From Candidatus Bathycorpusculum hydrogenotrophicum (GTDB lineage: Archaea; Thermoproteota; Bathyarchaeia; Bathyarchaeales; Bathycorpusculaceae): a stretch of 64,000 bases of DNA. The DNA lies in contig WRCX01000002.1 of assembly GCA_009783705.1 (NCBI GenBank), positions 22,785 through 86,784 of the forward strand, written 5' to 3'. A program made the translations under genes and the position numbers. The notes under the pieces were generated by a model. That model worked only from the letters and a program-made list of their open reading frames with translations. It did not search any database and was not told where the DNA came from. Positions 34,370-44,708 of the stretch are shown in pieces. Position 1 is the first letter of the stretch, and every line of letters starts with the position of its first letter.

Positions 34370-35980
34370 ACGCTTAGAGGGTTGTTTGAACTCTTCGCGG
34401 ATCTGCATCTGGCGTCGTTTGCGATTGTAACCCAGTGAGAAATCATGGGTGGCGTCACGGATTTTTCGGAGCAGAAGCATCATGGTACTGTTTTTATCAA
34501 ACACTCTGGGGACAGGATCGTTGGGGAGATAGATTTCTTCACGTTCTTTAGCCAACCCAAACATGGGAGTTTGAAGTCCCAGGGTTTGAAGGGCCGCTTT
34601 GGCGGCGCTAACCTGTCCGGGTCCACCGTCAATAACAATCAGATCGGGCAGGGGATTGTTTTCTTCAATTTGACGCTTATAGCGGCGCAACACCACCTCA
34701 TGTATACTGGCAAAGTCATCTTGTCCAGTAACAGTTTTAATTTTAAATTTACGATAGTTCTTTTTGTCGGGTTTGGCGTCTTTGAAGGCCACCATACCCG
34801 AGACAACATGCTCAGTACCCAAGTTGGATATGTCAAAACACTCAATCACCCTCGGCAAAACAGGCAAATGGAGGTTGTTTTGTAAATCTACCAAAGCAGA
34901 GTCAAACTCGAGGCCAGACTCAAGGTTTTTTTCGGCCAATTTTATCAGAGCCAACTTGTCTGCTTTGTGAGGAATCGTCAAAGATACAGGTGCCAAGCGT
35001 TTTTTTGCGAGAAACTCTTCAAGAGCAACCTTTTCGTCGGGTTCTATCCAAACGGGTTTGTTGAGTAGAATCTCGCGAGGAATCTGATTAGCCGTGTAGA
35101 AGGCTTTTAAAAATTCCTGCTCGATTTGGGGCTGCAAATCCACACTAAACTCTTTTTTACCCAAAAGTACCCCTTTGCGCACCCCCATTTGTAGCGCCAT
35201 CATCTTTTCTCCAACACGCCTAAACACCATCACATCCTGATCAAAACGCCGCTCATTATCTACAATTTGACGCTCAGTGAGCAGACGTATGGAGGCGATT
35301 TGTTTACGTAACTCAAGTGCCTCCTCAAAATGTTGAGTTTGGGAGGCTTCTTGCATCTGAGTGTTGAGTTGTTCGATGGTTTGTTGATAGTTGCCGTTTA
35401 GAAAGGCACGGGCATCTTTGACTTGTTTGTCGTATTGTTCGGGGATTATGTTGCCGGTACAGGGGGCGGTGCACATATTGATGTGATAGTTTAGACAGGC
35501 ACGTTTGTGCATATTTTTGCAGGTGCGTAACTTGAACACCCGAACAACGGTGCGTTGGAGGTCTTGGCGGGTAAATCCATCGGTGTAGGGTCCAAAGGAT
35601 TCGAGTTTGCGGTGGACTTTGCGGCTGGTTAAAACCCTTGGGTAGGTTTCTCGGGTTAGTGAGATGTAGGCGTAGCTTTTGGCGTCTTTGAGATCAATGT
35701 TGTATTTTGGTGTGTGTTGTTTGATGAGCTTATTTTCTAGTAGCAGGGCTTCTACTTCGGTGTTGACAACAATCCAGTCGATGCTTCGGATATGCAAAAG
35801 CAGCTGACGTGTTTTGGGTGGTTGATCGATGCTTGAGAAGTAACTTTTTACTCGGCTACGAAGATTTTTGGCCTTACCCACATAGAGAATAGTCTCTTGT
35901 TCGTCACGATAGAGATACACGCCAGGATCAGTGGGTATATCGGAGCTTTTGAAATCCGAGGGACTGGATAGTTTAATCAT
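34322..35980 (-). CDS. uvrC: Excinuclease ABC subunit C, lacking C-terminal HhH
   Basis: Nuclease of nucleotide excision repair making the 3' and 5' incisions. The GIY-YIG domain is at the N-terminus (DPGVYLYRD...ILYVGKAKNLRSRVKSYF), a UVR motif near 205-240, the Cys-rich linker CLNYHINMCTAPCTG at 160-175, and the RNase H-like domain with ECFDISNLGT, MVAFKDAKPDKKNYRKF and PDLIVIDGGPGQ. It ends at 552 residues, about 30 after FSLGYNRKRR, so the usual tandem helix-hairpin-helix domain (about 60 residues) is missing and replaced by a Lys-rich tail. uvrA and uvrB lie upstream on the same strand. Confidence 0.92.
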   Translation of the reverse strand: MIKLSSPSDFKSSDIPTDPGVYLYRDEQETILYVGKAKNLRSRVKSYFSSIDQPPKTRQLLLHIRSIDWIVVNTEVEALLLENKLIKQHTPKYNIDLKDAKSYAYISLTRETYPRVLTSRKVHRKLESFGPYTDGFTRQDLQRTVVRVFKLRTCKNMHKRACLNYHINMCTAPCTGNIIPEQYDKQVKDARAFLNGNYQQTIEQLNTQMQEASQTQHFEEALELRKQIASIRLLTERQIVDNERRFDQDVMVFRRVGEKMMALQMGVRKGVLLGKKEFSVDLQPQIEQEFLKAFYTANQIPREILLNKPVWIEPDEKVALEEFLAKKRLAPVSLTIPHKADKLALIKLAEKNLESGLEFDSALVDLQNNLHLPVLPRVIECFDISNLGTEHVVSGMVAFKDAKPDKKNYRKFKIKTVTGQDDFASIHEVVLRRYKRQIEENNPLPDLIVIDGGPGQVSAAKAALQTLGLQTPMFGLAKEREEIYLPNDPVPRVFDKNSTMMLLLRKIRDATHDFSLGYNRKRRQMQIREEFKQPSKRSTKKVLKQDPQTDEN

Positions 35981-36201
35981 GTTTTGCCGCTGTAATTTGA
36001 CTAATCAAGGCATGCATTAAGCATTTCCATCACCCCATCTATGAGAATTGCCGATTTATGCTGGTGATAACCTTTCGATTCAATATTTGAGACGGGCAGA
36101 TTTAGAATATTGTGGAACGTAAATGTTGATGCGGTTATTGGGCGTAAACTAGACAGGTTTTGGAATAAAGTCTCTAAAAGTGAATAGACAAAGATTGTTG
36201 G

Positions 36202-39089
36202 TTATTGTTGGTTATTGGGTGTTTGTTGTTGTGATAGTAGTTTTTTTAAGAATATACCTGTGTATGATGTTGGGTTTTGGGCTACTTCTTCGGGTGTCCC
36301 TTGGGCTAAGAGTTGTCCGCCTGCGGCGCCGCCTTCGGGGCCTAGGTCGATGAGTTGGTCGCAGCTTTTTATGACGTCGAGGTTGTGTTCGATGATGTAG
36401 ACTGTGTTGCCGTTGTCGACGAGGCGGTTGAGGACGCGGATAAGGCGTTTGGTGTCGTCGAAGTGTAGACCGGTTGTGGGTTCGTCGAGCATATAGATGA
36501 CGTGACCTGTTTTGTGTTTGCTGAGTTCTCGGGTGATTTTTATGCGTTGGCTCTCTCCGCCGCTTAGTTGGGTGCTGCTTTGGCCTAGTTTGATGTAGCC
36601 TAAGCCGACATCAAGGAGGGTTTGGAGTTTGCGGTGAACTTGTGGGGTGTTTTCGAAGAATTTTGCGGCTTCCTCAACGGTCATGTCTAGGACTTCGGCG
36701 ATGTTTTTGCCTTTGTATTGTACGGCGAGTGTTTCTTTGTTGTAGCGTTTACCTTTGCATTCGCTACACTGTACATAGACATCAGGTAGGAAGTTCATCT
36801 CGATGCGCAAAACGCCGTCGCCTTGGCAGGTTTCGCATCTGCCGCCCTTAACGTTGAAGCTAAAGCGGCCTTCTACGTAACCGCGTGCTTTGGCTTCTTT
36901 GGTAGCGGCAAATATGCGTCGGATTTCATCGAAGAGTTTGGTGTAGGTGGCGGGGTTGCTTCGGGGGGTTCGGCCGATGGGGTCTTGGTCGATGACGATA
37001 ACGTTGCGTATGGCTTTGGGGACGTGGAGGCTTTGGTGGCGTCCGATTTTGTCGACTTGCTCGCCGAAGAGTTGTTTGAGTGCTGGGATGACGGTTAGGT
37101 TCATAAGGGTGCTTTTGCCTGAGCCAGAGACACCGGTGACTCCGCAGAGGACACCTATGGGCAGGTTTACGGTGAGTTGTTTGAGGTTGTTCTCAGATGC
37201 GTTTTTTATGGTGAGGCAATCGGTGGGTTGGCGGCGTTGTTGGGGAACTTCGATTTGTAGTTCGCCTGAGAGGTATTTGCCGGTTAGGCTGCGGGGGTTT
37301 TGCATGACAGCTGTTGGGGGGCCTTCGGCGACGATGTGGCCTCCGTGTACGCCTGCGCCGGGGCCCATGTCTACGATGTAGTCGGCATGGCGCATGGTGT
37401 CTTCGTCGTGTTCTACTACGATCAGGGTGTTACCCAGATCGCGGAGTCGGGCTAGGGTGGTTATGAGTTTGGCGTTGTCTCGTTGATGTAGCCCAATGCT
37501 GGGCTCATCTAGGATGTAGAGAACGCCCATGAGGTTGCTGCCGATTTGGGTGGCGAGGCGGATGCGTTGGGCTTCGCCGCCGGATAGGGTTTTTGCGGCG
37601 CGTGAGAGGGTGAGATAGCCTAGGCCGACGTTTTTGAGAAAGCCTAAGCGTTCATTGATTTCTTTTAGGACTTATTTGGCTATGGAGAGGTCTTTTTGGT
37701 TTAGTTTAGGGGGTAGGTTTTGGAAGAAATCCACCGAGTCTTCAATGGAGAGATCCGTGACATCGATTATGCTCTTGTCTTGGATCTGAACGGCTAATAC
37801 GACGGGTTGGAGTTTTTTGCCGTGACATGCGTTGCAGGGACGGCTGGTCATGAATTTTTCGATGTCGGATTTGCGCCATTCGCTTTCGGTTTGGCGGTAG
37901 AGGCGCATGGTTTGGGGGATGATACCTTCCCAGCCGTCTTTCATGGACATGTGGGCGCCGTTGGACCAGTTGGCGTTAATGGGTTCGCTGTCGCCGTAGA
38001 GCAGGATTTGGAGTTGTTGTTCGGTGAAGTCTTTTATTGGGGTAAATATGTCAAAGCCGTATTTTTTGCCCACTGCGGTTAGTTGTTGGGCTCGCCAGCT
38101 AAGATCCATGGTGCTTTTGTAGACCGCTAGGCGCCGTTTATGATGGAGAGGTTTTTATCGGGGAGCACTTTGTCTGCTGTGACCTCGGTGATTTCACCTA
38201 ATCCGTGGCAGACTGAGCAGGCACCAAAGGGTGAGTTAAAGCTAAACATGCGGGGCTCAAGGCTTTCAAACACGATTTCGGGGTGGTTGGGACAGGCACC
38301 AAAGGTGCTATACATGATTTCTCCCTCGAAACGTTCGAGTTCTTTTTTCTTGCCGGCATCGGTGTTTGTGGCATCTATGATTATCATGGTGCCTTTGCCG
38401 GTTTTAAGTGCGCCCTCAACTGCTTCAGCGATTCGGCTACGTTCGTCGTCTTGGATGGTGACAGTATCTATCACGGCCTCGATCCAGTGCTTCTCATAGC
38501 GCACCAGTTTGATTTCTTCTTTTATGTGGTCGGTTTCGTAGATTTTTTGGTCTACGCGGATTTTGGTGTAGCCTTCTTTTTTGAGGTCATCAAAGATTGA
38601 TTCGTGGGTGCCTTTCATGCCGCGTATGATGGGGGCTAGAAACACAAGGGTTTTGTCTTTTTCGGCCATGATTAGGCTTGTGATGTTTTCGGGGCTTTGC
38701 GGGTGAATTGAGCTACCGCATTTTGGGCAGTGATGGGTGCCTATGCGGGCAAACAGCAATCGGAGATAATCATAGATTTCGGTGACGGTCCCCACGGTAC
38801 TACGGGGGTTTTTGCTGGTGCTTTTCTGCTCGATACTTATCGCAGGAGATAACCCCTCGATGCTATCCACATCAGGTTTATCCATCAGCCCCAGAAATTG
38901 GCGTGCATATGCTGAGAGGCTCTCGACATAGCGTCGTTGGCCCTCAGCATAGATGGTATCAAAGGCCAAGGTGGACTCGCCTGAACCGGAAAGTCCAGTT
39001 ATGACTATGAGTTTGTTGCGGGGCAACTCTAAATCTATGTTTTTGAGATTGTGCTCTCGTGCACCTTTAACTGAAATATTATCACGCAT
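36202..39089 (-). pseudogene. uvrA: Excinuclease ABC subunit A, three lesions
   Basis: Damage-recognition ATPase of nucleotide excision repair, split into frames 38127-39089, 37672-38109 and 36202-37530 that align end to end with one UvrA of about 960 residues. Lesions: the first Walker A reads GLSGSGEST, with the essential Lys changed to Glu38 (codon 38976-38978); one C is lost in a run at about 38125, shifting frame; and an in-frame TAA at 37672 replaces a codon in IAK[13 protein letters not shown]. The second ATPase site (GVSGSGKST), both SGGE signatures and the zinc motif CETCQGDG remain. Either decayed or a poor consensus; the active-site change argues for decay. Confidence 0.88.
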
Positions 39090-39158
39090 TGCCTTTCGCC
39101 TAATGTAGAGTTTATCTTGTTTTAGCTCGCAACATTAGAACCTTATTGCACTAAACAG

Positions 39159-41117
39159 CTAAATTTCTGGGTTAGACACAGCTTTTTCTATTTTGTAGGC
39201 AAGGGCTTTTTGTAATTCGGCAATGGCGTCGCGGAGTTCGATGGCTTTTTCGAATTCTAATTTTTCGGCGGCTTCACGCATTTTAGCATCTAATTCAGCG
39301 ATTTGGCGTTGGATATCGGATTTGGCGAGATGCTTGGTGCCTTTTATGGTGCTTTCTTTTAGGGTGACGGCTTTGATGATGGTTTGGGGTGTGATACCGT
39401 ATTGTTGGTTGTAGCGTTTTTGGAAGTTACGGCGGTAGTAGGTGAGTTCCATGGCGCGTTTGATGCTCTGGGTTTGGGTATCGGCATAGAGAATGACTTT
39501 GCCATTGACGTTTCGGGCGGCGCGGCCTATGGTCTGTATGAGACTGCGCTCGTCGCGCAGAAAGCCTTCTTTGTCAGCATCAAGGATAAATATGGTCGCG
39601 ACCTCGGGGATGTCTAATCCTTCGCGGAGCAGATTTATGCCAACCAGTATGTCAAACTCGCCGATGCGGAGTTGACGCACCAGCTCAATACGATCAAGGC
39701 TCTCAATTTCGCTGTGCATATATCGTACGCGAAAACCTTCTTTGACAAGATAATCAGTCAGATCTTCTGCCATTCGTTTGGTCAGTGTGGTTATTAGGAC
39801 GCGGTCGCCTCGTTCGATGGTTTGTTTTGCTTGGGCCATCAGATGCTGCATTTGACCCTCGATGGGATGCATTTCTATCTCGGGGTCTAGAAGTCCGGTG
39901 GGTCGAGTGATTAACTCAACTGGCGATCCGCTTTTTTCTAGTTCATATTCGGCAGGCGTTGCTGACACAAAAAGAACACGCCCCATTTTGTGTTCAAACT
40001 CACTGAATTGCAGGGGACGATTATCTAGTGCGCTTGGGAGGCGGAAGCCAAAGTCAACGAGATTTTTTTTGCGGCTATAATCCCCGTTGTACATACCGCG
40101 TGCTTGGGGGATGGTTTGGTGACTCTCATCAATAATGAGCAGGTAATCTTTGGGGAAGTAGTCGATTAGTGTGAATGGGGGTGCACCGGGGTTACGGCCA
40201 TCGAAGTGGCGGCTATAGTTTTCCATACCCGAGCAGAAGCCGATTTCACGAATCATCTCTAGGTCATAGTTTGTTCGTTGTTTTAGCCGTTGGGCTTCAA
40301 GAGGCGGCAGGCCTTTTAGCTGTGCTTCGAGTTCTTGTTCGATGTGCTCGATGGCTTGGGCGTGTTTTTCTTCGGGAACCACGTATTGTCTTGCGGGGTA
40401 GAGGGTAAGTTGGTCAAGGGTGTTTTTCACATCACCCGTTATGGCATGCACTTCTTTTATTTTCGAGATGGTGTTTGCGCTTATTTCGACGCGTATGATA
40501 TCGTTTTCATAGGAGGGTACGATATCAACGGTGTCGCCTCGAACACGGAATTTGCCGGGTTCAAGCGCCTGATCGTTGCGTTCATACTGCATATCTACCA
40601 AGGAGTGGATAAGCTTAATTCGACTCAGAGGCAAGCCCGTTTTTAGCTCAATAGCCATAGTGCGAAAGTCATCAGGGTTACCCAAGCTGTAGATGCAGCT
40701 AATCGAGGCCACAATTATGGTGTCGTTTCTGCTAACAATACTTGAGACAGCATGCATACGCATTTTTTCGATTTCATCGTTAACAGTGCTGTCCTTCTCA
40801 ATGTACATATCCTGGGCCGGCAGATACGACTCAGGCTGATAGTAATCATAGAAGGATATGAAAAATTCTACCCGATTATGAGGAAAGAGCTCTTTAAGTT
40901 CACCATAGAGTTGAGCGGCTAAAATTTTGTTGTGTGCCAGGATTAATGTGGGTTTCTGTAACCTGTTGATGACATTTGCCATAACAAAAGTTTTACCACT
41001 ACCCGTTATACCCAGAAGCGTCTGTTTATCTTTGGTTTTAAAACTCGCCTCTAACTGGTCAATAGCGGTCTGCTGGCCTGGAGAAATCTTGTACGGTGAA
41101 ACAAGCTCAAACTGCAA
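39159..41117 (-). CDS. uvrB: Excinuclease ABC subunit B
   Basis: Helicase-fold damage-verification subunit. Walker A is GITGSGKTFVMA (about residue 36), the beta-hairpin FFISFYDYYQPESYLPAQDMYIEKD (given here in part as YYQPESYLP) is present, with DESHQT, SATPAEYE and motif VI QTIGRAARN. The UVR domain that contacts UvrC lies at the C-terminus (KLEFEKAIELRD). The 652 residues are full length and undamaged. The TTG start at 41117 has a gggaagag ribosome site. Operon order is uvrB-uvrA-uvrC. Confidence 0.95.
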   Translation of the reverse strand: MQFELVSPYKISPGQQTAIDQLEASFKTKDKQTLLGITGSGKTFVMANVINRLQKPTLILAHNKILAAQLYGELKELFPHNRVEFFISFYDYYQPESYLPAQDMYIEKDSTVNDEIEKMRMHAVSSIVSRNDTIIVASISCIYSLGNPDDFRTMAIELKTGLPLSRIKLIHSLVDMQYERNDQALEPGKFRVRGDTVDIVPSYENDIIRVEISANTISKIKEVHAITGDVKNTLDQLTLYPARQYVVPEEKHAQAIEHIEQELEAQLKGLPPLEAQRLKQRTNYDLEMIREIGFCSGMENYSRHFDGRNPGAPPFTLIDYFPKDYLLIIDESHQTIPQARGMYNGDYSRKKNLVDFGFRLPSALDNRPLQFSEFEHKMGRVLFVSATPAEYELEKSGSPVELITRPTGLLDPEIEMHPIEGQMQHLMAQAKQTIERGDRVLITTLTKRMAEDLTDYLVKEGFRVRYMHSEIESLDRIELVRQLRIGEFDILVGINLLREGLDIPEVATIFILDADKEGFLRDERSLIQTIGRAARNVNGKVILYADTQTQSIKRAMELTYYRRNFQKRYNQQYGITPQTIIKAVTLKESTIKGTKHLAKSDIQRQIAELDAKMREAAEKLEFEKAIELRDAIAELQKALAYKIEKAVSNPEI

Positions 41118-41171
41118 TTTCTCTTCCCTGTAAACGACAATGACCCCACCGTTTGAATTAATAAGTTTTGT

Positions 41172-41342
41172 CTATAAACTAGGCAATTTCAAGCGCAGAC
41201 AAATATACAAAATTAACAAACCAACACACGCAATATCTGCAGAATAAGCTAAAAAATTAAAGACGCCCGTTACCAAATCAGTAATACCGCTAACCAACAA
41301 CACAATAGCTATAGAAAGACCGCGAGATAATTTTTGCCACAT
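41172..41342 (-). CDS. Small 56-residue membrane protein
   Basis: The minus strand encodes MWQKLSRGLSIAIVLLV and onwards to a stop at 41172, with two hydrophobic helices (about 9-30 and 33-51) and a short polar end (LRLKLPSL). It is below the size usually annotated. It lies between uvrB and the OB-fold gene. No clear ribosome site is visible, so it may be leaderless or spurious. Confidence 0.4.
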   Translation of the reverse strand: MWQKLSRGLSIAIVLLVSGITDLVTGVFNFLAYSADIACVGLLILYICLRLKLPSL

Positions 41343-41402
41343 ATATAACAGGAATAGTTGTGTTTAGGATAGAAAATAAATTGTGCTCTAAAAAGTGAGC
41401 GT

Positions 41403-41696
41403 TTAGGAAACGGTGAGTTTGCCGAATTTACCGACGTTTAGCTGGGTTTCGCCTTTGAAGCTGGTTACGTAGCCATTTTCAATCTTTATGTTGTCGCCCA
41501 CGTTTACCTGCTCGATTTGCTCGTTCCACAGCGTCAATTTTATGCTACCGGTTTCGTCTGCAAGAACGGCGTCAACTATCCGATAAGATTCATCTTTAAA
41601 TCGGGATTTGACTTCTCGCGGGTCGCCTTTTTCGACGATTTTGCCTTCTACGTCAACCCGTTTCATTCCATCGACTAAGTCTTTTATATCAACCAA
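41403..41696 (-). CDS. OB-fold single-stranded nucleic acid-binding protein
   Basis: A 97-residue single OB-fold of the archaeal RPA/SOSS-B-like type: DVEGKIVEKGDPREV, DAVLADETGSIKLTLWNEQIEQVNVGDNIKI and ENGYVTSFKGETQLNVGKFGKL give the five strands. Such proteins bind single-stranded DNA during repair. The TTG start at 41696 has gaagtgaag upstream. It lies close to uvrB on the same strand, consistent with repair but not proof of shared expression. Confidence 0.82.
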   Translation of the reverse strand: MVDIKDLVDGMKRVDVEGKIVEKGDPREVKSRFKDESYRIVDAVLADETGSIKLTLWNEQIEQVNVGDNIKIENGYVTSFKGETQLNVGKFGKLTVS

Positions 41697-41802
41697 TTTA
41701 CTTCACTTCTAGCTGTTCGCTTAACGCTTTTTCTTCTTTGTATGATATAAATCTTGCCCAATAATTAACGGATACAAAAAGAAGAGAAGAAAGGTATAGC
41801 GT

Positions 41803-43158
41803 TTAGACAACGCCTAGGATAAACCATAGAACCAAGAGCGTTATGCCTACGCTAATAGCAGAAATGATTAGGCATTTTATGGTGGATAAGTCCTGGTTTA
41901 GCCCTTTAGAGTCATTTACTACTATGGGGGTTTGCGATGGTTCAGTTGGTTGGATGATTACGGGTTGTGCTTTGATTGCTTTTATAACAAAAGCGCCCAG
42001 TGCTATCAGCCAAACATAGGATGCAACGAACATAACGGTGATAATACCGCGAAAGACACCCAGTGATGCATCTATGGCGGCAAGGCTTGCCTGTGACTGT
42101 GGAAGAAGCGCGGAAACGGCATTTGCTGGATAGTACAGTGCGCCAAGAGGATCAAAGAGAGTGCCAAATGATACATCGAAGGGATAGTAGACTGTGGGCA
42201 TAGTTGCAGTTGCAATTACACCTATGGCCGCCCGTATTACCATAACCATCATAGCAATCCCTAGTCCAATAAAGAGCGGTTTCCAAAGAACTGTACTTTT
42301 TAGGGCTCTGCAGAATAGATAGATAATCCCGCTTAGAACTATCCAAGTGAAGAGAAACTGGAGAGAATACACCTGGAGGAACTGTACAAGTAAACCAACA
42401 CTGTTGTACTCCAGCGGTGTTAGGTATAGGCCGCGGAAGAATAAGGCGCCTATGCGAACGGTTATGTTTTGGCTATCGGGATAGTCTAATTGCAAAGACA
42501 AAGAGGTTATGTTGCCCCACAGGGGATTGCCGGTTTCGCTCCAGCCTTTTGCGTTGGGTCCTACGGGGATAGTTAAATTACCCCATTGATTAACAGCTGA
42601 AGCACCAGCTAAATCGCTGGTCAGATCGTAAGTATAGTAATTGCTATCGGAAAGTGAGTAGAGAGTTAAGGTTGCGTTTTTGGGAACAGTTATGGGTTGA
42701 ACTAGCTTTATGTTTAAGGTGAGATTTTGGAAACCATTTTCACTACAATCTACATTATCTGTGTCAACCAGTGCTGCTGAGAGGGTATTGGTATTTGCAG
42801 CATCCATCTGAAGACTAAAGTTTCCAAAAAGAGGATAATAAGCCAAAGGATCAGTTGGAGGACGCAACAGATTAGCTATGAAAACAGTATTGTTGTAGTA
42901 ATCAGCAAAGTTGTTGGTTAAATTCACATTTGGAGCCGTTGCCCAGCTGGTGGCGTTTGTAAATGTTTGGATTAAACCACTAACAGGCTGGGTCTGTTCC
43001 AACTCGATTTTGCTGAATTGACCAAAAGCATAACCAACTTGCAGACCTATAAAGAGAAGAAATATTATAATTGCACCAAGATACTTGGGATTTGCGACAA
43101 CACGCTTGAATACTTTACGTGGTGCATAAAGGACTTCTACGATATCATTGAGAATCAA
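41803..43158 (-). CDS. Yip1-like multi-pass membrane protein with large outer loop
   Basis: A 451-residue membrane protein. The cytoplasmic start VEVLYAPRKVFKRVVANPKYLGAI is typical of Yip1-domain proteins, followed by helix 1 (about 28-45), a roughly 220-residue external loop rich in Asn-x-Ser/Thr sequons and four to five further helices, then a polar stretch and a final helix. The loop has lectin-like beta character (LTLYSLSDSNYYTYDLTS). Function unknown; it probably handles or interacts with surface glycoproteins. Confidence 0.65.
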   Translation of the reverse strand: MILNDIVEVLYAPRKVFKRVVANPKYLGAIIIFLLFIGLQVGYAFGQFSKIELEQTQPVSGLIQTFTNATSWATAPNVNLTNNFADYYNNTVFIANLLRPPTDPLAYYPLFGNFSLQMDAANTNTLSAALVDTDNVDCSENGFQNLTLNIKLVQPITVPKNATLTLYSLSDSNYYTYDLTSDLAGASAVNQWGNLTIPVGPNAKGWSETGNPLWGNITSLSLQLDYPDSQNITVRIGALFFRGLYLTPLEYNSVGLLVQFLQVYSLQFLFTWIVLSGIIYLFCRALKSTVLWKPLFIGLGIAMMVMVIRAAIGVIATATMPTVYYPFDVSFGTLFDPLGALYYPANAVSALLPQSQASLAAIDASLGVFRGIITVMFVASYVWLIALGAFVIKAIKAQPVIIQPTEPSQTPIVVNDSKGLNQDLSTIKCLIISAISVGITLLVLWFILGVV

Positions 43159-43347
43159 GCTTTCGTTTCCTCACTATCTGAAAACAACAGGGCATTATTA
43201 AGTGTTATTCACATCACACTAAACCAACGCAACAACTACAAACCAAATAGAACACAAACAAACCCGGAATTATAACACAAAAATACCAGAGAAATATGAG
43301 AAACCGCCTATTGCAAACACGCCCTTGACACCACGAGGCGGCTATTG

Positions 43348-44376
43348 TTAGCTGTTAGATTTTTTGAGGCTTGCCTCGAGTTCTTTTCTTGTCATAGAAC
43401 CTAGTTTTATGGGTGCATCAGATAGCCAGGGGATGTATTCCCATTTCCAGAGGCGGTTGTTTGTGTCATGTTCGGCCATTGCATGATTGGATGTGTTAAC
43501 AAATACTACAGGATGATTTTGGTTCATAAAGTAGTATTTTATGGGATGTTTGGGTGGAGGCGGAGGAGCTTTGTCTCCGTGGATGGAGTCAGCGTTAATT
43601 TCGTTGTTACCGCTATAGATACCCTCGAAAACGAAGGTATTATTTTGGGGGTTTTTAGCTATGTTGATTTTGAAGGTTTCTAGATCCATTGTTCTGCCGT
43701 ATATGAGGCGGCGGATACACTCATAGATTGAATTTAAGATACCGTGCTGGCGGAGGCGTTCATTTTCAAAGAGAACAGAGACTTCTATGGTGTAGGAACC
43801 ATCAGGGTTTTGGGGTTCTTTGGCACAGTGGACTTCGCGTACAAAGTTCTTTAGGGCATCAATACTTGGTTGATATATAATTGGAATCAGCTCTACCGAT
43901 TGTGGTTCAACTTGAGCCTTTATGATATTGTCTGGGTTTATGGAAGGATGCACTAACTCATGGACTATTTCGTGGTATAGTTGGTAGATTGTAGAGTTTG
44001 TGATGTCTTTGTCTTTTTGGGCCCACTCCCAGATCCAATGTTTATCGTCGAGTTGTAAAACCCAGCGTTCTTTTGGGCCGGTTCTTTTTTCGGGGATGTT
44101 ATTTCGAGCGGTATAGGTTTCTGTTTGGGGTTCGTGGGGTACCTTGTAGATCTCAAATCCCAGCATGTAGCGGAGCACTACATCTTTTTGCATGTAGTGG
44201 CTGTATTTGGTTTGGTTGCTTCGAACCACAATTAAGCATTGGTCTTTTAGGGTTCTTGCAATGCTTATGGTGCAGTTGTCTGAATCCCAAAGTTCTTCGT
44301 TTCCGGTCCATGAAAACTTACCGAATAACCCAATTTTCCACCGCTGCTCTTTAACGGTAAACCAGACAGCCTCCAA
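43348..44376 (-). CDS. Hypothetical protein with an HExxH-like motif
   Basis: A 342-residue soluble protein of no recognised family. It is beta-rich at the start and contains YHEIVHELVHPS at about residues 135-146, which fits the zinc-protease HExxH pattern and repeats it in part. No third zinc ligand can be assigned. A PPPPPK run lies near residue 275. The C-terminal MTRKELEASLKKSN is a short helix. The start is uncertain: TTG 44376 is used, but the frame stays open 30 codons further upstream without an ATG. Confidence 0.6.
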   Translation of the reverse strand: MEAVWFTVKEQRWKIGLFGKFSWTGNEELWDSDNCTISIARTLKDQCLIVVRSNQTKYSHYMQKDVVLRYMLGFEIYKVPHEPQTETYTARNNIPEKRTGPKERWVLQLDDKHWIWEWAQKDKDITNSTIYQLYHEIVHELVHPSINPDNIIKAQVEPQSVELIPIIYQPSIDALKNFVREVHCAKEPQNPDGSYTIEVSVLFENERLRQHGILNSIYECIRRLIYGRTMDLETFKINIAKNPQNNTFVFEGIYSGNNEINADSIHGDKAPPPPPKHPIKYYFMNQNHPVVFVNTSNHAMAEHDTNNRLWKWEYIPWLSDAPIKLGSMTRKELEASLKKSNS

Positions 44377-44708
44377 ATCATGAACCCCAATCGTTAAACG
44401 GCTATCTCTATTGTTGAGGGTTAATAAAAACCCTTGCTGTAAAAACGGCTAAAGAAATAGTTTACATAAATAATTTGAAGTGGACTCGGTAGCGGAAAAA
44501 GCACTCACAGACCTCCAGCTTAAATTTCCCCGCCTTTAGCCTCAGCGTACCTCGATATCCTCATTGTCCAAACTCTATAGGAAAGAGACCGACTTATTTG
44601 GGTTTAGTTTTCAAACTGCTTTTGAATCAGTTTTTCTCGTCAAACTTGCTTGTGTTACATAATGTTCATATCGTATCGGTTCTAATTTTTGGGTTATGAG
44701 GGCAAGGC
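44377..44708. other. Divergent intergenic stretch
   Basis: About 330 bases between divergent genes. No RNA, repeat or small frame could be supported. Confidence 0.35.

Noticed and set aside
36003-36201. Open minus-strand frame continuing past the uvrA stop, ending VMEMLNACLD
   Set aside because: It has no start codon and matches no UvrA sequence; UvrA normally ends near the present stop.
43018-43275. 85-residue plus-strand frame between membrane genes
   Set aside because: Mostly antisense to the Yip1-like gene and without a ribosome site.
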